DNA of 62,070 nt from Clostridium polyendosporum (GTDB lineage: Bacteria; Bacillota; Clostridia; Clostridiales; Clostridiaceae). Shown piece after piece: positions 34,394 through 42,357 of the stretch. A program made the translations under genes and the position numbers. The stretch is taken from assembly GCF_018332455.1 (NCBI RefSeq), contig NZ_BOPZ01000023.1:1-62070 (forward strand), in the 5' to 3' direction. The notes beneath the pieces are model-generated. The model searched no databases. It saw only the letters and a program-made list of their open reading frames with translations, and was not told the DNA's origin. Each line of letters opens with the position of its first letter. Within the stretch, counting starts at the first letter, position 1.

Positions 34394-34603
34394 TTATATT
34401 TTATGATTAGAGTGTTCTATACAATGAGAAATTTCATTGTCTTTATTAAATTTTAATGTAGTTGGGGTAGAGTTTATGTAGGTAATTTCTTCCCTTGTAT
34501 GCTGACATACATGATTTTGCTGGAAATATACTTTACCACTTTCACCTAATGTAATTACGCCTAGCTCAATTAATCTCTTTATAATAAATTCTTTTTCATT
34601 CAT
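34394..34603 (-). CDS. 69-residue protein upstream of the integrase
   Basis: First gene of the leftward integrase operon, directly under the SOS-box promoter. It reads MNEKEFIIKRLIELGVITLG, contains one Cys/His-rich spot (NHVCQHTREE), and ends 47 bases before int. Small genes in this place can be recombination directionality factors, but nothing in the sequence proves that. GGGGGA lies 12 bases before the ATG. Confidence 0.6.
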   Translation of the reverse strand: MNEKEFIIKRLIELGVITLGESGKVYFQQNHVCQHTREEITYINSTPTTLKFNKDNEISHCIEHSNHKI

Positions 34604-34630
34604 AATTTAGTGCATCCCCCGTTTCCCATA

Positions 34631-34644
34631 CGAACACATGTTCG
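34631..34644 (-). promoter_or_regulatory. LexA (SOS) box of the integrase operon
   Basis: CGAACACATGTTCG is a perfect match to the Gram-positive SOS box CGAAC-N4-GTTCG. It lies just downstream of the leftward -10, where LexA binding would block the operon. Confidence 0.85.
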
Positions 34645-34657
34645 GTGAAGTGATTTT

Positions 34658-34686
34658 ATTATAGCATATGCACCAGTATTTTACAA
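34658..34686 (-). promoter_or_regulatory. Promoter of the integrase operon
   Basis: On the minus strand: TTGTAA, 17-base spacer, TATAAT (ATTATA at 34658-34663 and TTACAA at 34681-34686 on the plus strand). Confidence 0.75.
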
Positions 34687-35174
34687 ATAACTAATTACTT
34701 TGGGAAGTGTATGGACACATACAGTTGTATAGTGTTAATTGTATTATTGATTTTCTGTCAACATCATTTTAGATGTCAAATAACATAAAAATATATAATG
34801 CTATTTTACAAATAATATGTGAATAACTATTTAAAATTAGACTTTGTTTTAAATAAGTGTTGAAAATTAACATTGATTTATGAATTTTAAGTTAAGTTCA
34901 TTATCGTTACTATTCGATTTGTCGAGATTTCTGACATATTGAATCAAATGTGGTTGAAGAGAAACACTGTATTTACCTAATGTAGAAAGTCAATACTGTG
35001 TTAAAACATAGCCTAATAAAAAGATTACATAAATAAAATCTATATACAAAATAAAAAAATAATCCAGGTACTAATTTGAAATAGGTAGAAAAATGTCTTA
35101 TAATTGTATTATATGGAATTATTTTGGGTATTATCACTATATTTCCAATTACTATATATAATGGGGGGATTCTT
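34687..35174. other. Intergenic region with candidate attP or operator
   Basis: TGTATG-GACA-CATACA (34708-34723) is a perfect 6-bp inverted repeat just upstream of the integrase promoter, one possible place for attP or a regulator site. The rest is AT-rich. TATATAATGGGGGGAT just before 35175 gives a -10-like box and the ribosome-binding site of the next gene. Confidence 0.35.
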
Positions 35175-35831
35175 ATGAACAAATTAAAAAAAATTCTTGG
35201 TTCTGTTTTATGTGCACTGATGTTAGTTTCAATTGGGTTTTATAACAATACAGTAAAAGCAAACGCTCAAGACATTAGTCAGAATGTACATACAATAGAA
35301 AAAACAAAAGATGGTACAGAAGCCATAAAAATAATAGAACAAAGGTTTTTAACTCAAAATTCAGATGGTACAACGACAATAAATATGAAAGCTAATAAAT
35401 ATATTGATTCAAAACTTTTAAAACAAATAAAAGATGGCTCTGAAGCAGTAAATAAAAAAATAAAAGATGGAGATTTAATATATGATAAAAGTACTAAAGA
35501 ATTACACGAAAAGCAACATGCAACTCCATGCACAACTGTAAGTGGTTATTATATTTGGCATTGGTATGGTTTTGATTTTGTAATGAATGCTTATAATGCT
35601 GGTATTTTTAGTGCTAAATTAAGTCAATATGCTTCTGTTTTAGCAGGAGGTGCCGCTGTAGCTGGTTTGTTTTCAGGTGGAGGCGGCGCATTCGTTTTAG
35701 GTTGTTCATCAGCTACAATATACTACTGGTCTTCAGTTGCTGCTGAAGGAGCAGCAAATGGAAGAGGTGCAATTACTTATTACTTTGGTTCCCCAAGCTG
35801 GGCTCAACTTTATAAAGTATGGGCTAGATAA
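35175..35831 (+). CDS. Secreted bacteriocin-like protein precursor
   Basis: A 218-residue protein. Signal peptide: KKILGSVLCALMLVSIGFYN followed by VKANA, a likely signal peptidase site. Residues ~40-115 are hydrophilic and charged. The C-terminal ~100 residues are Gly/Ala/aromatic-rich and hydrophobic (SVLAGGAAVAGLFSGGGGAF, two Cys). This build - exported precursor with a hydrophobic, Gly-rich C-terminal peptide - resembles large-precursor bacteriocins. A small membrane protein (possible immunity) and a sedolisin protease (possible processing) follow. Homology to a named bacteriocin was not recognised. Confidence 0.6.
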   Translation: MNKLKKILGSVLCALMLVSIGFYNNTVKANAQDISQNVHTIEKTKDGTEAIKIIEQRFLTQNSDGTTTINMKANKYIDSKLLKQIKDGSEAVNKKIKDGDLIYDKSTKELHEKQHATPCTTVSGYYIWHWYGFDFVMNAYNAGIFSAKLSQYASVLAGGAAVAGLFSGGGGAFVLGCSSATIYYWSSVAAEGAANGRGAITYYFGSPSWAQLYKVWAR

Positions 35832-35882
35832 AGTATCGACTAGGAATTTCTAATGTAAATGAAAAAATATATTAAAACTAAA

Positions 35883-35914
35883 TTAAAGGAACCTTTCTCT
35901 ATACGTTCCTTTAA
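35883..35914. terminator. Hairpin after the bacteriocin-like gene
   Basis: TTAAAGGAAC pairs perfectly with GTTCCTTTAA around a 12-base loop. The T-run is weak; A-rich and T-rich flanks on both sides. Confidence 0.6.
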
Positions 35915-36059
35915 AATTACTATTACTTAGCAAAGTAAAAAGAAAAATGCTTAATGAAATTATGTTAAATATTCTAATCTTATATTTATGTATTGTTTAA
36001 TTAATAAAGATAGAATATTGGTAAAATTAACTGAATTTCAATATATAGGGGGTATAAAT

Positions 36060-36299
36060 TTGAAAAGAAAATTTTCATTAATAAAAATTATACTTGCAAT
36101 AGCAATAATCATTTTATGTATATGTGCTGCAATAGGCTATGTGGATAGCAAAGTATTAATGCCTTATCTTCTTACTTCTTTAGGTATTATTCAAATATAT
36201 AATGGTGTGCACTTTTATAAGGAAGATAGAAAAACAGAAGGTATACTTGCTATTTTATCTAGTGTATTTATTTTAGGTGTTGTAATTAAAAGTTTATAA
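36060..36299 (+). CDS. Small membrane protein, DUF3953-like
   Basis: A 79-residue protein starting at TTG after AGGGGGTATAAAT. Three hydrophobic helices: IKIILAIAIIILCICAAIGY, LMPYLLTSLGIIQIYNGV and ILAILSSVFILGVVIKSL, with the LMPYL...G.HFYKEDRK pattern of the DUF3953 family. It follows the bacteriocin-like gene and precedes the sedolisin. Small polytopic proteins in this position often give immunity; that role is inference. Confidence 0.65.
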   Translation: MKRKFSLIKIILAIAIIILCICAAIGYVDSKVLMPYLLTSLGIIQIYNGVHFYKEDRKTEGILAILSSVFILGVVIKSL

Positions 36300-36338
36300 A
36301 ACAGATTACAACTTATTTTAAGTTTGAGGAAAGTTTTT

Positions 36339-37436
36339 ATGAAAAAGAAGATTGTTCTATTTGCAATAATATGTATATCTATAGTTTTTTTGATAAATTT
36401 AAATATTCACAAAGATAAATCTATAAATAATTTAAATGCATATAAACCATATCAAATAATGCATGCCTATGGCATCGACCAGTTAAATGTAAAAGGTAGA
36501 AATCAAAAAATTGCAGTAATAGTTCCATATGGAAGTTCAACAATTGAAAAGGATCTTGAAATCTTTAATAGCCAATTTAATTTAGAGCCAGCTAATTTAA
36601 AAATTTTTTATCCTCAAGGAGAAGCAAAAACACAAAATTACAGTTGGGCTCTTGAAACTTCTTTAGATGTAGAATGGATACATGCATTAGCTCCAAAAGC
36701 TTCTATTTTCTTAATTGTTGCGAAGTCAGACTCAACTAGTGATTTGCTTTCTGCAATTAAATATACTACTGATATGGATGTAAATATAGTTTCAATGAGT
36801 TGGGCAATAAATGAGTTTAACGAAGAAACTTCTTATGAAAGTTATTTTAAAAATAAGAATATTACTTTTATTGCTTCAGCTGGAGATAATAGTTCTGGAA
36901 TTAACTGGCCAGCAGTTTCACCAAATGTTTTAGCTGTTGGGGGTACTACATTTTCATTAGATTCAAAAGGCAATCTAATATCACCAGAAACTGGATGGAG
37001 TGAATCCAGCGGTGGAATAAGTAAATATATGCCTGAACCTAAATATCAAATAGATTATGGAATTAATACTAATGGTTATAGAGCGATTCCTGATGTGTCA
37101 TTTTATGCTGATGAATTAAAAGGGGTAGCAGTCTATTGTAGTCCTGTATATAATAACCAAACTGGATGGACTACATTAGCTGGAACAAGCCTAGGGGCTC
37201 CTTCGTGGGCTGCTTTCATAGCACTTGTCAATGAGGAAAATAATACTCCTATCACGAATATTCATGACAAATTATATAAATTAGCTAAAAATAAAGAGCA
37301 ATACTCTATTAATTTTCGCGATATAACTAGTGGGAATACTAATTTGAATAATACAAATAAAGGTTATGACTATGTTACTGGTTTAGGAAGTCCATTAGAA
37401 AATAATCTATATAAAACATTAATTGAAAATAATTAA
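36339..37436 (+). CDS. Sedolisin (S53) serine-carboxyl protease, without a long prodomain
   Basis: An exported 365-residue protease. An N-terminal hydrophobic segment (KKIVLFAIICISIVFLINL) is a signal or anchor. The catalytic set of sedolisins is visible: Glu and Asp in ALETSLDVEWIH, oxyanion Asp in ASAGDNSSG, and nucleophile Ser in LAGTSLGAPSWAAF. The calcium site near the end is FRDITSGN...GYDYVTGLGSP. Typical sedolisins have a ~180-residue propeptide; here the catalytic domain begins about 40 residues in. ATG 36339 follows GAGGAAAG. May process the upstream exported precursor. Confidence 0.85.
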   Translation: MKKKIVLFAIICISIVFLINLNIHKDKSINNLNAYKPYQIMHAYGIDQLNVKGRNQKIAVIVPYGSSTIEKDLEIFNSQFNLEPANLKIFYPQGEAKTQNYSWALETSLDVEWIHALAPKASIFLIVAKSDSTSDLLSAIKYTTDMDVNIVSMSWAINEFNEETSYESYFKNKNITFIASAGDNSSGINWPAVSPNVLAVGGTTFSLDSKGNLISPETGWSESSGGISKYMPEPKYQIDYGINTNGYRAIPDVSFYADELKGVAVYCSPVYNNQTGWTTLAGTSLGAPSWAAFIALVNEENNTPITNIHDKLYKLAKNKEQYSINFRDITSGNTNLNNTNKGYDYVTGLGSPLENNLYKTLIENN

Positions 37437-37522
37437 AATTTATGTAAGTTTCAAAAGGCTGTGTTAGTGAGCAGTGTTTATTTTTGCATTACTCCTATTT
37501 TTAAAACTCGTTTAGGAGATAA

Positions 37523-37816
37523 ATGGTTAGCATTTTTAGAGTGCAATCAAAAAAAAGATATGCAATAAAAGATTTATACCATATTCAAAATGTAAATGCC
37601 TTTCATAGCCGTTTAAAAGACTGGCTTGAAAGGTTTAAAGGTGTTGCCTCTAAATACTTAGACAACTATTTGGCATGGTTTAATTTTGTAGAGAAATATC
37701 AATTTGAGCATATTAAAAGTAAACGTAAAGGTATGTTGATTCAGGCTTGCATCAATATACCCTTGACACTTATAACAGTATTAGGTTGTCTCAATTCAGC
37801 TTGTAATTATATGTAA
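37523..37816 (+). pseudogene. C-terminal relic of an IS1595/ISXO2-type transposase
   Basis: About 90 codons: NVNAFHSRLKDWLERFKGVA then SKYLDNYLAWFNFVE. This is the characteristic C-terminal end of DDE transposases of the ISXO2 (IS1595) group ('H..LK..L..F.GVAtKYL.NYL.WF'). The catalytic Asp/Asp/Glu part is absent, so it is dead. It sits between the sedolisin and an exported protein gene. Confidence 0.75.
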
Positions 37817-37859
37817 AAACAAGTTATAATTACATATAACACAATTCGGAGGTAACAGT

Positions 37860-38336
37860 ATGAAAGAAAATATTAAATTAATATCTTTTATAACTTTGGC
37901 AGTAGTAGTTACAATTTTAGGAATTGTTAATTATAGAAATTCAAGTATACCACTAAACGCTCCAAATCCCACATTAAAATACAATAATAACGATATTGCA
38001 TTGGCTACGTGGGAACATACTTGGATTGATGATAAGATGCAAGGAAGTAGTAATTTATCAGAAAATCCATTTAAGCTTACGGAAAATATTAGTCCAGTCA
38101 AAGCAAATCCTACTGATAAGATTAGTTTTAATTTTGTCTCTAAAACTAAACCAAAAAGTACATTTATTAGTCAATGGATTTCACCTAATGAAGCCAAGCT
38201 TTATGCAGAATATAAAAATGTTTCAAATGGTGAATTAATAATGCCTTCCGAGAAAGGAACTTATATTTTTAGTATTAGTGGAATGTGGGATGAAACTCAT
38301 ACCACTCATCATGTTTTTAAAATTATTATTCATTAA
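37860..38336 (+). CDS. Exported protein, unknown
   Basis: A 158-residue protein with an N-terminal membrane/signal segment (LISFITLAVVVTILGIV) and a polar, beta-rich exterior part with several Trp (TWEHTWIDDKMQGSS, FISGMWDE-like end, TTHHVFKIIIH). It has the look of an Ig-like extracellular fold. GGAGGTAACAGT precedes the ATG. It follows the IS relic and has its own terminator. No family recognised; may belong with the bacteriocin/sedolisin group. Confidence 0.6.
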   Translation: MKENIKLISFITLAVVVTILGIVNYRNSSIPLNAPNPTLKYNNNDIALATWEHTWIDDKMQGSSNLSENPFKLTENISPVKANPTDKISFNFVSKTKPKSTFISQWISPNEAKLYAEYKNVSNGELIMPSEKGTYIFSISGMWDETHTTHHVFKIIIH

Positions 38337-38380
38337 TCGCAAATTTCTAATTAATGAATAATATTAAAATTAGTGTGAAA

Positions 38381-38406
38381 AAGGTTCAAAAACTTGAATC
38401 TTTTTT
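38381..38406 (+). terminator. Intrinsic terminator
   Basis: AAGGTTCAA pairs with TTGAATCTT around AAAC and is followed by six Ts. Confidence 0.75.
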
Positions 38407-38570
38407 CTTTTTTATAATGTTATTCAAATATCAACATTAACAACTAACACAGCCAATTAAATAAAGCAGTGCCGCTACCCAAAATGCAATTCCAGCAGCC
38501 AAGTTTAACTTCTATAACCTAATTTTCAATGCTATTTCACCTCTAATCAAATATTACTTTACAGTAAATT

Positions 38571-38616
38571 ACAACTGAGACCTAGTTGAATTATATTGAG
38601 TATATAAATAAAACAT
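38571..38616 (+). repeat. 46-bp direct repeat, copy 1
   Basis: Differs from copy 2 (40691-40736) at four positions; shared core CCTAGTT.AATTATATTGAG then TATATAAATAAAA. It lies beyond the 3' end of the beta-propeller gene. Confidence 0.85.
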
Positions 38617-38647
38617 TACAATATTCAACACTATTCTTAAATATGGC

Positions 38648-39757
38648 CTAATTCTTAAATTCATTAATAAATGTATTAGGAACTTCAAAAATCTTAGATA
38701 TTTTTTTAGACGAGAATTGATAATAATATATTGCATTTGAAGTCGTAGTCGGACCTCCTTGTATCTTTTCAACAATACTAGATTTTGTTGTAGATCCTAA
38801 AAAATAAAAACTTTTTCCATCTGGTGAAAATTTTGGTTCCTTGATACGGGTAAAAGTATCCTTTTCAAATGCATCACCTGGCTTTATTATTACTTTTTCA
38901 TTTGATGTACTTAAATCTAACAAATATATTTTATGTATAGTATCATTACCCTCAACACTAGTAGCATCAAATAAAATTTTACTTCCATCATTATTAACAG
39001 AAATATTCACAATATCTTTTTCAGTAGCATATAATTGTTTTTCTTTCACTCCATTTTCATTATATTGAAAAATCCAATGAGTTGGTAGATTAGGAAACTT
39101 TTTAGTATCCATGTCCTTTAGTGAGCGTTCAATTGTATATATTTTATTATTAGAGCTATTATAACAAAAGTTATAAATATAAGAATCTACCGCTCCCTTA
39201 TTCCATATATTCCCTTGATTGTTCGCTAAATTATATGTCCCTATTGTATAATTTCTATGTCCCTTTTCTCTAGTTCTAAAAACTAATTTATTGGCAATTA
39301 AATCAAAAACATCTCCATTATAATTATCACCTAATAATTTTATTGGCAAAGATTCTTTTTTAGATAAATCAACTTTATATATATCATACTTCTTATCAAT
39401 TAAATCTGAATAGTAAAGAATATTATTTTTTTTATCAAAAACAAAATCTGAATAATTTTGTTTTTTACGAGAATAAATAGGTTTAAATTTTTTTGAATTT
39501 AAATCATATATTCCGTAATTTGTAATGTAATCTCGGTCAGTATACATTATTGTTATATATTGATTTTTCTTATACGGAGAGCTTATATTCTTAGTGTTTA
39601 ATATATTATTAGTAGATATTAATTTGTTAGTATTAACTTTTAATGCCGCGTTGCCATCAATATTTATTGTGCAGCAATTGCCAGTATACCGACCATTCCC
39701 ACAGAAAAGCAACATGCTAACTATAAAAAATAATAATAAATTCATTAAGCTCTTCAT
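38648..39757 (-). CDS. Exported beta-propeller (TolB/WD40-like) protein
   Basis: A 369-residue protein with an N-terminal signal (SLMNLLLFFIVSMLLFCG); a Cys at the end of the hydrophobic stretch could be a lipid anchor, though a clear lipobox is not certain. Repeats of the propeller type run through the chain: FVFDKKNNILYYSDLIDKKY, FCYNSSNNKIYTIE, VNNDGSKILFDATSVEG, FSPDGKSFYFLGST. The last is a typical TolB/WD40-like 'F.SPDG..I.F' repeat. Leftward, flanked by the 46-bp repeats. AGAGGAAGAAC precedes the ATG. Confidence 0.72.
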   Translation of the reverse strand: MKSLMNLLLFFIVSMLLFCGNGRYTGNCCTINIDGNAALKVNTNKLISTNNILNTKNISSPYKKNQYITIMYTDRDYITNYGIYDLNSKKFKPIYSRKKQNYSDFVFDKKNNILYYSDLIDKKYDIYKVDLSKKESLPIKLLGDNYNGDVFDLIANKLVFRTREKGHRNYTIGTYNLANNQGNIWNKGAVDSYIYNFCYNSSNNKIYTIERSLKDMDTKKFPNLPTHWIFQYNENGVKEKQLYATEKDIVNISVNNDGSKILFDATSVEGNDTIHKIYLLDLSTSNEKVIIKPGDAFEKDTFTRIKEPKFSPDGKSFYFLGSTTKSSIVEKIQGGPTTTSNAIYYYQFSSKKISKIFEVPNTFINEFKN

Positions 39758-40105
39758 TAGTTCTTCCTCTTTAATTTATAAAAAATTTAGAAGTTTAAAA
39801 ATAGTAGATATAAAAATAATTCATCTTTAGCTCTATTATGTTATTTAAAAACTAATCTAATACTTATTTAAAGAAGAATTGATATAATGAAATTCAGAAA
39901 ATCCTTCATGTTTACAGATATTTGAGTCGTATGTTGACATATCTATAATAATGTGTTCAGGAATTCTTCTCTCATCATTTCTTTTTATCATCCTATCCTC
40001 GTTGTATTTAACTCTTTTTTCTCTATTACACAATCATTTTTAGTTTTTATCCATAAGTATCTATAATTACTATATACTATTTATTTATAATTAAAGATAA
40101 AAAAT
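39758..40105. other. AT-rich intergenic region
   Basis: Holds the ribosome-binding site (and presumably the promoter) of the leftward beta-propeller gene at the left end. No gene in either strand has convincing coding character. Confidence 0.4.
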
Positions 40106-40141
40106 AGAGTAAGGATTATAGTATATTACTTTCCTTACTCT
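40106..40141 (-). terminator. Terminator of the 147-residue membrane-anchored gene
   Basis: AGAGTAAGGA and TCCTTACTCT are a perfect inverted repeat; on the minus strand ATTTTTTAT follows. Confidence 0.75.
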
Positions 40142-40210
40142 AATATTTTATATATATTTAACTAGTTGAGGTTCCTTTCGTTCGTAAAATACGAATATTC
40201 AGTCTTATAA

Positions 40211-40654
40211 TTACAATGTCACATTATAACTCAACAAGGTTTTCTCAAGTTCTTTATTGCGTATCGAAAACATTTTTCCATTATAAGTTATTTGAAAAAT
40301 ACTCTCACCACAATATTCAAAATAATCCTTAGTTCCGTCATTAAAAACTATTGTAATAGCTATTCCTCCATCTATCATTCCTCGCCAATTGCTTTTATAA
40401 AACTTAGAATTAATTAAATTTATTATAAAATTATCTTTTTCCTTTTCTGTAAGTTCAATGTTTTTGCCATTTAATCCACCTGTATAAAAAGTAATTTTTG
40501 AAATCTCAGTACTTTTAAATTCTTTCTTTTTCTGTGTCCACTGTTTATTACCAATAATGTTATGTCTTAAGTTTGAATTCCAGACTATGTCTATAAAAGC
40601 AAAAATTAAAAATGCTATTATTAAGAAGCCAAGTAAATATTTCTTTATGTTCAT
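40211..40654 (-). CDS. Membrane-anchored protein, unknown
   Basis: A 147-residue protein. An N-terminal hydrophobic helix (LLGFLIIAFLIFAFIDIVW) anchors it; the rest is outside the membrane, with NGKNIELTEKEKDNFIINLI and DYFEYCGESIFQITYNGKMF. Leftward like the beta-propeller gene but separated from it by a terminator. The second 46-bp repeat lies just upstream, so these two genes sit within a repeat-bounded block. No family recognised. Confidence 0.6.
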   Translation of the reverse strand: MNIKKYLLGFLIIAFLIFAFIDIVWNSNLRHNIIGNKQWTQKKKEFKSTEISKITFYTGGLNGKNIELTEKEKDNFIINLINSKFYKSNWRGMIDGGIAITIVFNDGTKDYFEYCGESIFQITYNGKMFSIRNKELEKTLLSYNVTL

Positions 40655-40690
40655 AAAATTTCACTCCATAACTTAAATTCGGTATATCTT

Positions 40691-40736
40691 ACAATTGTGA
40701 CCTAGTTCAATTATATTGAGTATATAAATAAAATAT
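40691..40736 (+). repeat. 46-bp direct repeat, copy 2
   Basis: Same as copy 1 at 38571-38616 except four positions. It lies upstream of the 147-residue gene and may hold its promoter (minus strand TATAAT within CAATATAATTGAAC). Confidence 0.85.
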
Positions 40737-40770
40737 AAATAAGGTACTCAAATAATGATATTTGAGTACC

Positions 40771-41214
40771 TTATTTACCTTCTAACTCTTTCAATCTCTG
40801 AAGAAGTTGATAAGCTTCCAGTTCTTCTTCTTTTGTTAATCCATTCGGTTTTACATTTAAATCCACTACATATTCGATATTTTTACCTTCAATAGTTGTC
40901 TTAACCATTTTATAGTTCTTTTTAAGGGTGCTAATCATGTCATTGATATTATTCAATAAATCCGGGTGAAGATCTTTGGCGTTATTAATTAATTCCTTCA
41001 ATTGAGGAGAAACTTCAGTATCTTCCTTAAAAAAATCACTTAGAGTAATTCCTAATTCAGAACAAATATTTTGAAGTGTTTCAAATGAAGGGGTTTTGGA
41101 ACCCTTTTCTAAATGGCTTAAATATTCTCTTGTTATACCAACTCTCTTTGCAAGTTCAACACCTGTTAATTTATTTAACTTTCTAAACTCCGATATTCTT
41201 TTACCTATATTCAT
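40771..41214 (-). CDS. CI-like phage repressor (XRE family)
   Basis: A 147-residue protein. Residues ~5-60 form an XRE helix-turn-helix (ISEFRKLNKLTGVELAKRVG, then ITREYLSHLEKGSKTPS). The C-terminal ~85 residues are helical and charged with no visible LexA-type Ser/Lys protease dyad, so induction probably does not go through self-cleavage of this protein. Divergent from the Cro-like gene at 41416, with a palindromic operator candidate between. It should hold the lytic genes off in a lysogen. Confidence 0.82.
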   Translation of the reverse strand: MNIGKRISEFRKLNKLTGVELAKRVGITREYLSHLEKGSKTPSFETLQNICSELGITLSDFFKEDTEVSPQLKELINNAKDLHPDLLNNINDMISTLKKNYKMVKTTIEGKNIEYVVDLNVKPNGLTKEEELEAYQLLQRLKELEGK

Positions 41215-41339
41215 TTAATCACCCTTATAAATGTAATCTATCAGTTTACATAATTATATCTTATAAAATCTGAAAATTCAAGATATTATGAGAAATAATG
41301 AGAAACAAAGAGTAAATAAAGGAAAAAATAATTACAACA

Positions 41340-41356
41340 GTGAACTTTGAGTTCAC
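41340..41356. promoter_or_regulatory. Palindromic operator candidate in the lysogeny switch
   Basis: GTGAACTTTGAGTTCAC is a perfect 7-bp inverted repeat with a 3-base centre, midway between the divergent repressor and Cro-like genes. Likely binding site for one or both XRE proteins. Confidence 0.7.
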
Positions 41357-41415
41357 AAATGTGTTGATAAAATTGAACTATAAGATTACAATTAAACTGC
41401 AAGGAGGTGAACAAA

Positions 41416-41607
41416 GTGCTTCGTATCAAAGAAACAAGGAAAACAGTTGGTATAACTCAACAAGAGCTAGCTCAAAAAGTCGGTGCTACAAGAGAGTATA
41501 TATCCAACATAGAAAATAATCATAAAAAACCATCGTTAGACTTACTTGAAAGAATTGCATTAGTTCTTAATACGTCTATTAAAGATTTAATTGAAGACAG
41601 TGCATAA
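41416..41607 (+). CDS. Cro-like XRE regulator
   Basis: A 63-residue single-domain helix-turn-helix protein (MLRIKETRKTVGITQQELAQ, VGATREYISNIENNHKKPS). GTG 41416 is chosen because AAGGAGG (41401-41407) overlaps the in-frame GTG at 41407 and spaces correctly to 41416. First gene of the rightward early operon; it probably competes with the repressor at the palindrome upstream. Confidence 0.82.
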   Translation: MLRIKETRKTVGITQQELAQKVGATREYISNIENNHKKPSLDLLERIALVLNTSIKDLIEDSA

Positions 41608-41680
41608 AAATATTTTGTGCAGTTTGTACAGAAATATTAGGAAGAAGGATGTAGGGAATAACCAGAAAGGGTGATTTGCC

Positions 41681-41911
41681 TTGATTGGAGCTAATTTAAA
41701 AAAATATAGAACAGAAAAAAAATTATCAAAAAAGCATTTAGGTAAGTTATCTGGAGTTCCAAGACCATATATTTCCCAGATGGAGAGTGGAATATATAAA
41801 AATCCTAGCTTAATAGTGATATGTAAGCTATGTAAAACTCTTGGAATCACACCAAACGACTTAATACCAAAAGAATGTTATAGCAGGGACGCTGAAAAAA
41901 TTTTTATTTAA
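41681..41911 (+). CDS. Second small XRE regulator
   Basis: A 76-residue HTH protein starting at TTG after AGAAAGGG. HTH core KKHLGKLSGVPRPYISQMES, then PSLIVICKLCKTLGI. It follows the Cro-like gene. Having two tandem short XRE proteins is common at the start of clostridial phage early operons. Confidence 0.78.
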   Translation: MIGANLKKYRTEKKLSKKHLGKLSGVPRPYISQMESGIYKNPSLIVICKLCKTLGITPNDLIPKECYSRDAEKIFI

Positions 41912-41988
41912 TGAGTTATTGTAGTTTACACCATTACAACCATTCAATCATATGATAAATTGGAACTTTATTGAAAGGAGTATCAACT

Positions 41989-42144
41989 ATGGCCAGTGTA
42001 ATTATCAGAGGCACAATCGAGGGCGAGTTCACAGATAAGTTAAAAAGAGAATATGCCAAAGCATTGGCTAGGATACTTATAGCTGAGTATGGCAAAGAAA
42101 CATGTAAAAAGATACTTGAAGAATTAAAGAAGGATAATTCATAA
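41989..42144 (+). CDS. Small hypothetical early protein
   Basis: A 51-residue protein with a good GAAAGGAG site. It reads MASVIIRGTIEGEFTDKLKR, then a helical KALARILIAEYGKETCKKIL. Too short for the usual ORF cutoff, but the ribosome-binding site and amino-acid pattern are convincing. No known function. Confidence 0.6.
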   Translation: MASVIIRGTIEGEFTDKLKREYAKALARILIAEYGKETCKKILEELKKDNS

Positions 42145-42150
42145 GATAAG

Positions 42151-42164
42151 AGGCGGAAACGCCT
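42151..42164 (+). other. GAAA-tetraloop hairpin
   Basis: AGGCG and CGCCT pair around GAAA just after the 51-residue gene, followed by an A/T-rich stretch. Could be a weak terminator or attenuator. Confidence 0.35.
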
Positions 42165-42250
42165 TAATAAAAAGTTTTATTACAGCAAAAAATAAACACT
42201 TCCTCAATATATGTATATTCGAAAGACTTGAGAATAGAACCACGGGAGAA

Positions 42251-42319
42251 ATGAAGATGAATAATTTAATTAATATCAACAACTATAATGAAATTTTAAC
42301 AAGTATATTGAAGATTTAG
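42251..42319 (+). other. Possible remnant of an antirepressor-type gene
   Basis: GGGAG precedes an ATG that opens MKMNNLININNYNEILTSIL and stops after 22 codons. An N-terminus like this is common in phage antirepressors. The following bases do not continue in any frame for long, so at most a leftover. Confidence 0.25.
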
Positions 42320-42357
42320 CAGTAAGGAAATTTTAGAGATATTGGAGGGAAAAGAGA

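Noticed and set aside
34708-34723. Firm attP assignment
   Set aside because: The inverted repeat is short and no attB or attL/attR partner is visible in the window.
38440-38530. Minus-strand small hydrophobic peptide
   Set aside because: A frame with LAAGIAFWVAALLYLIG exists but is broken by a stop shortly after its only start with a ribosome-binding site.
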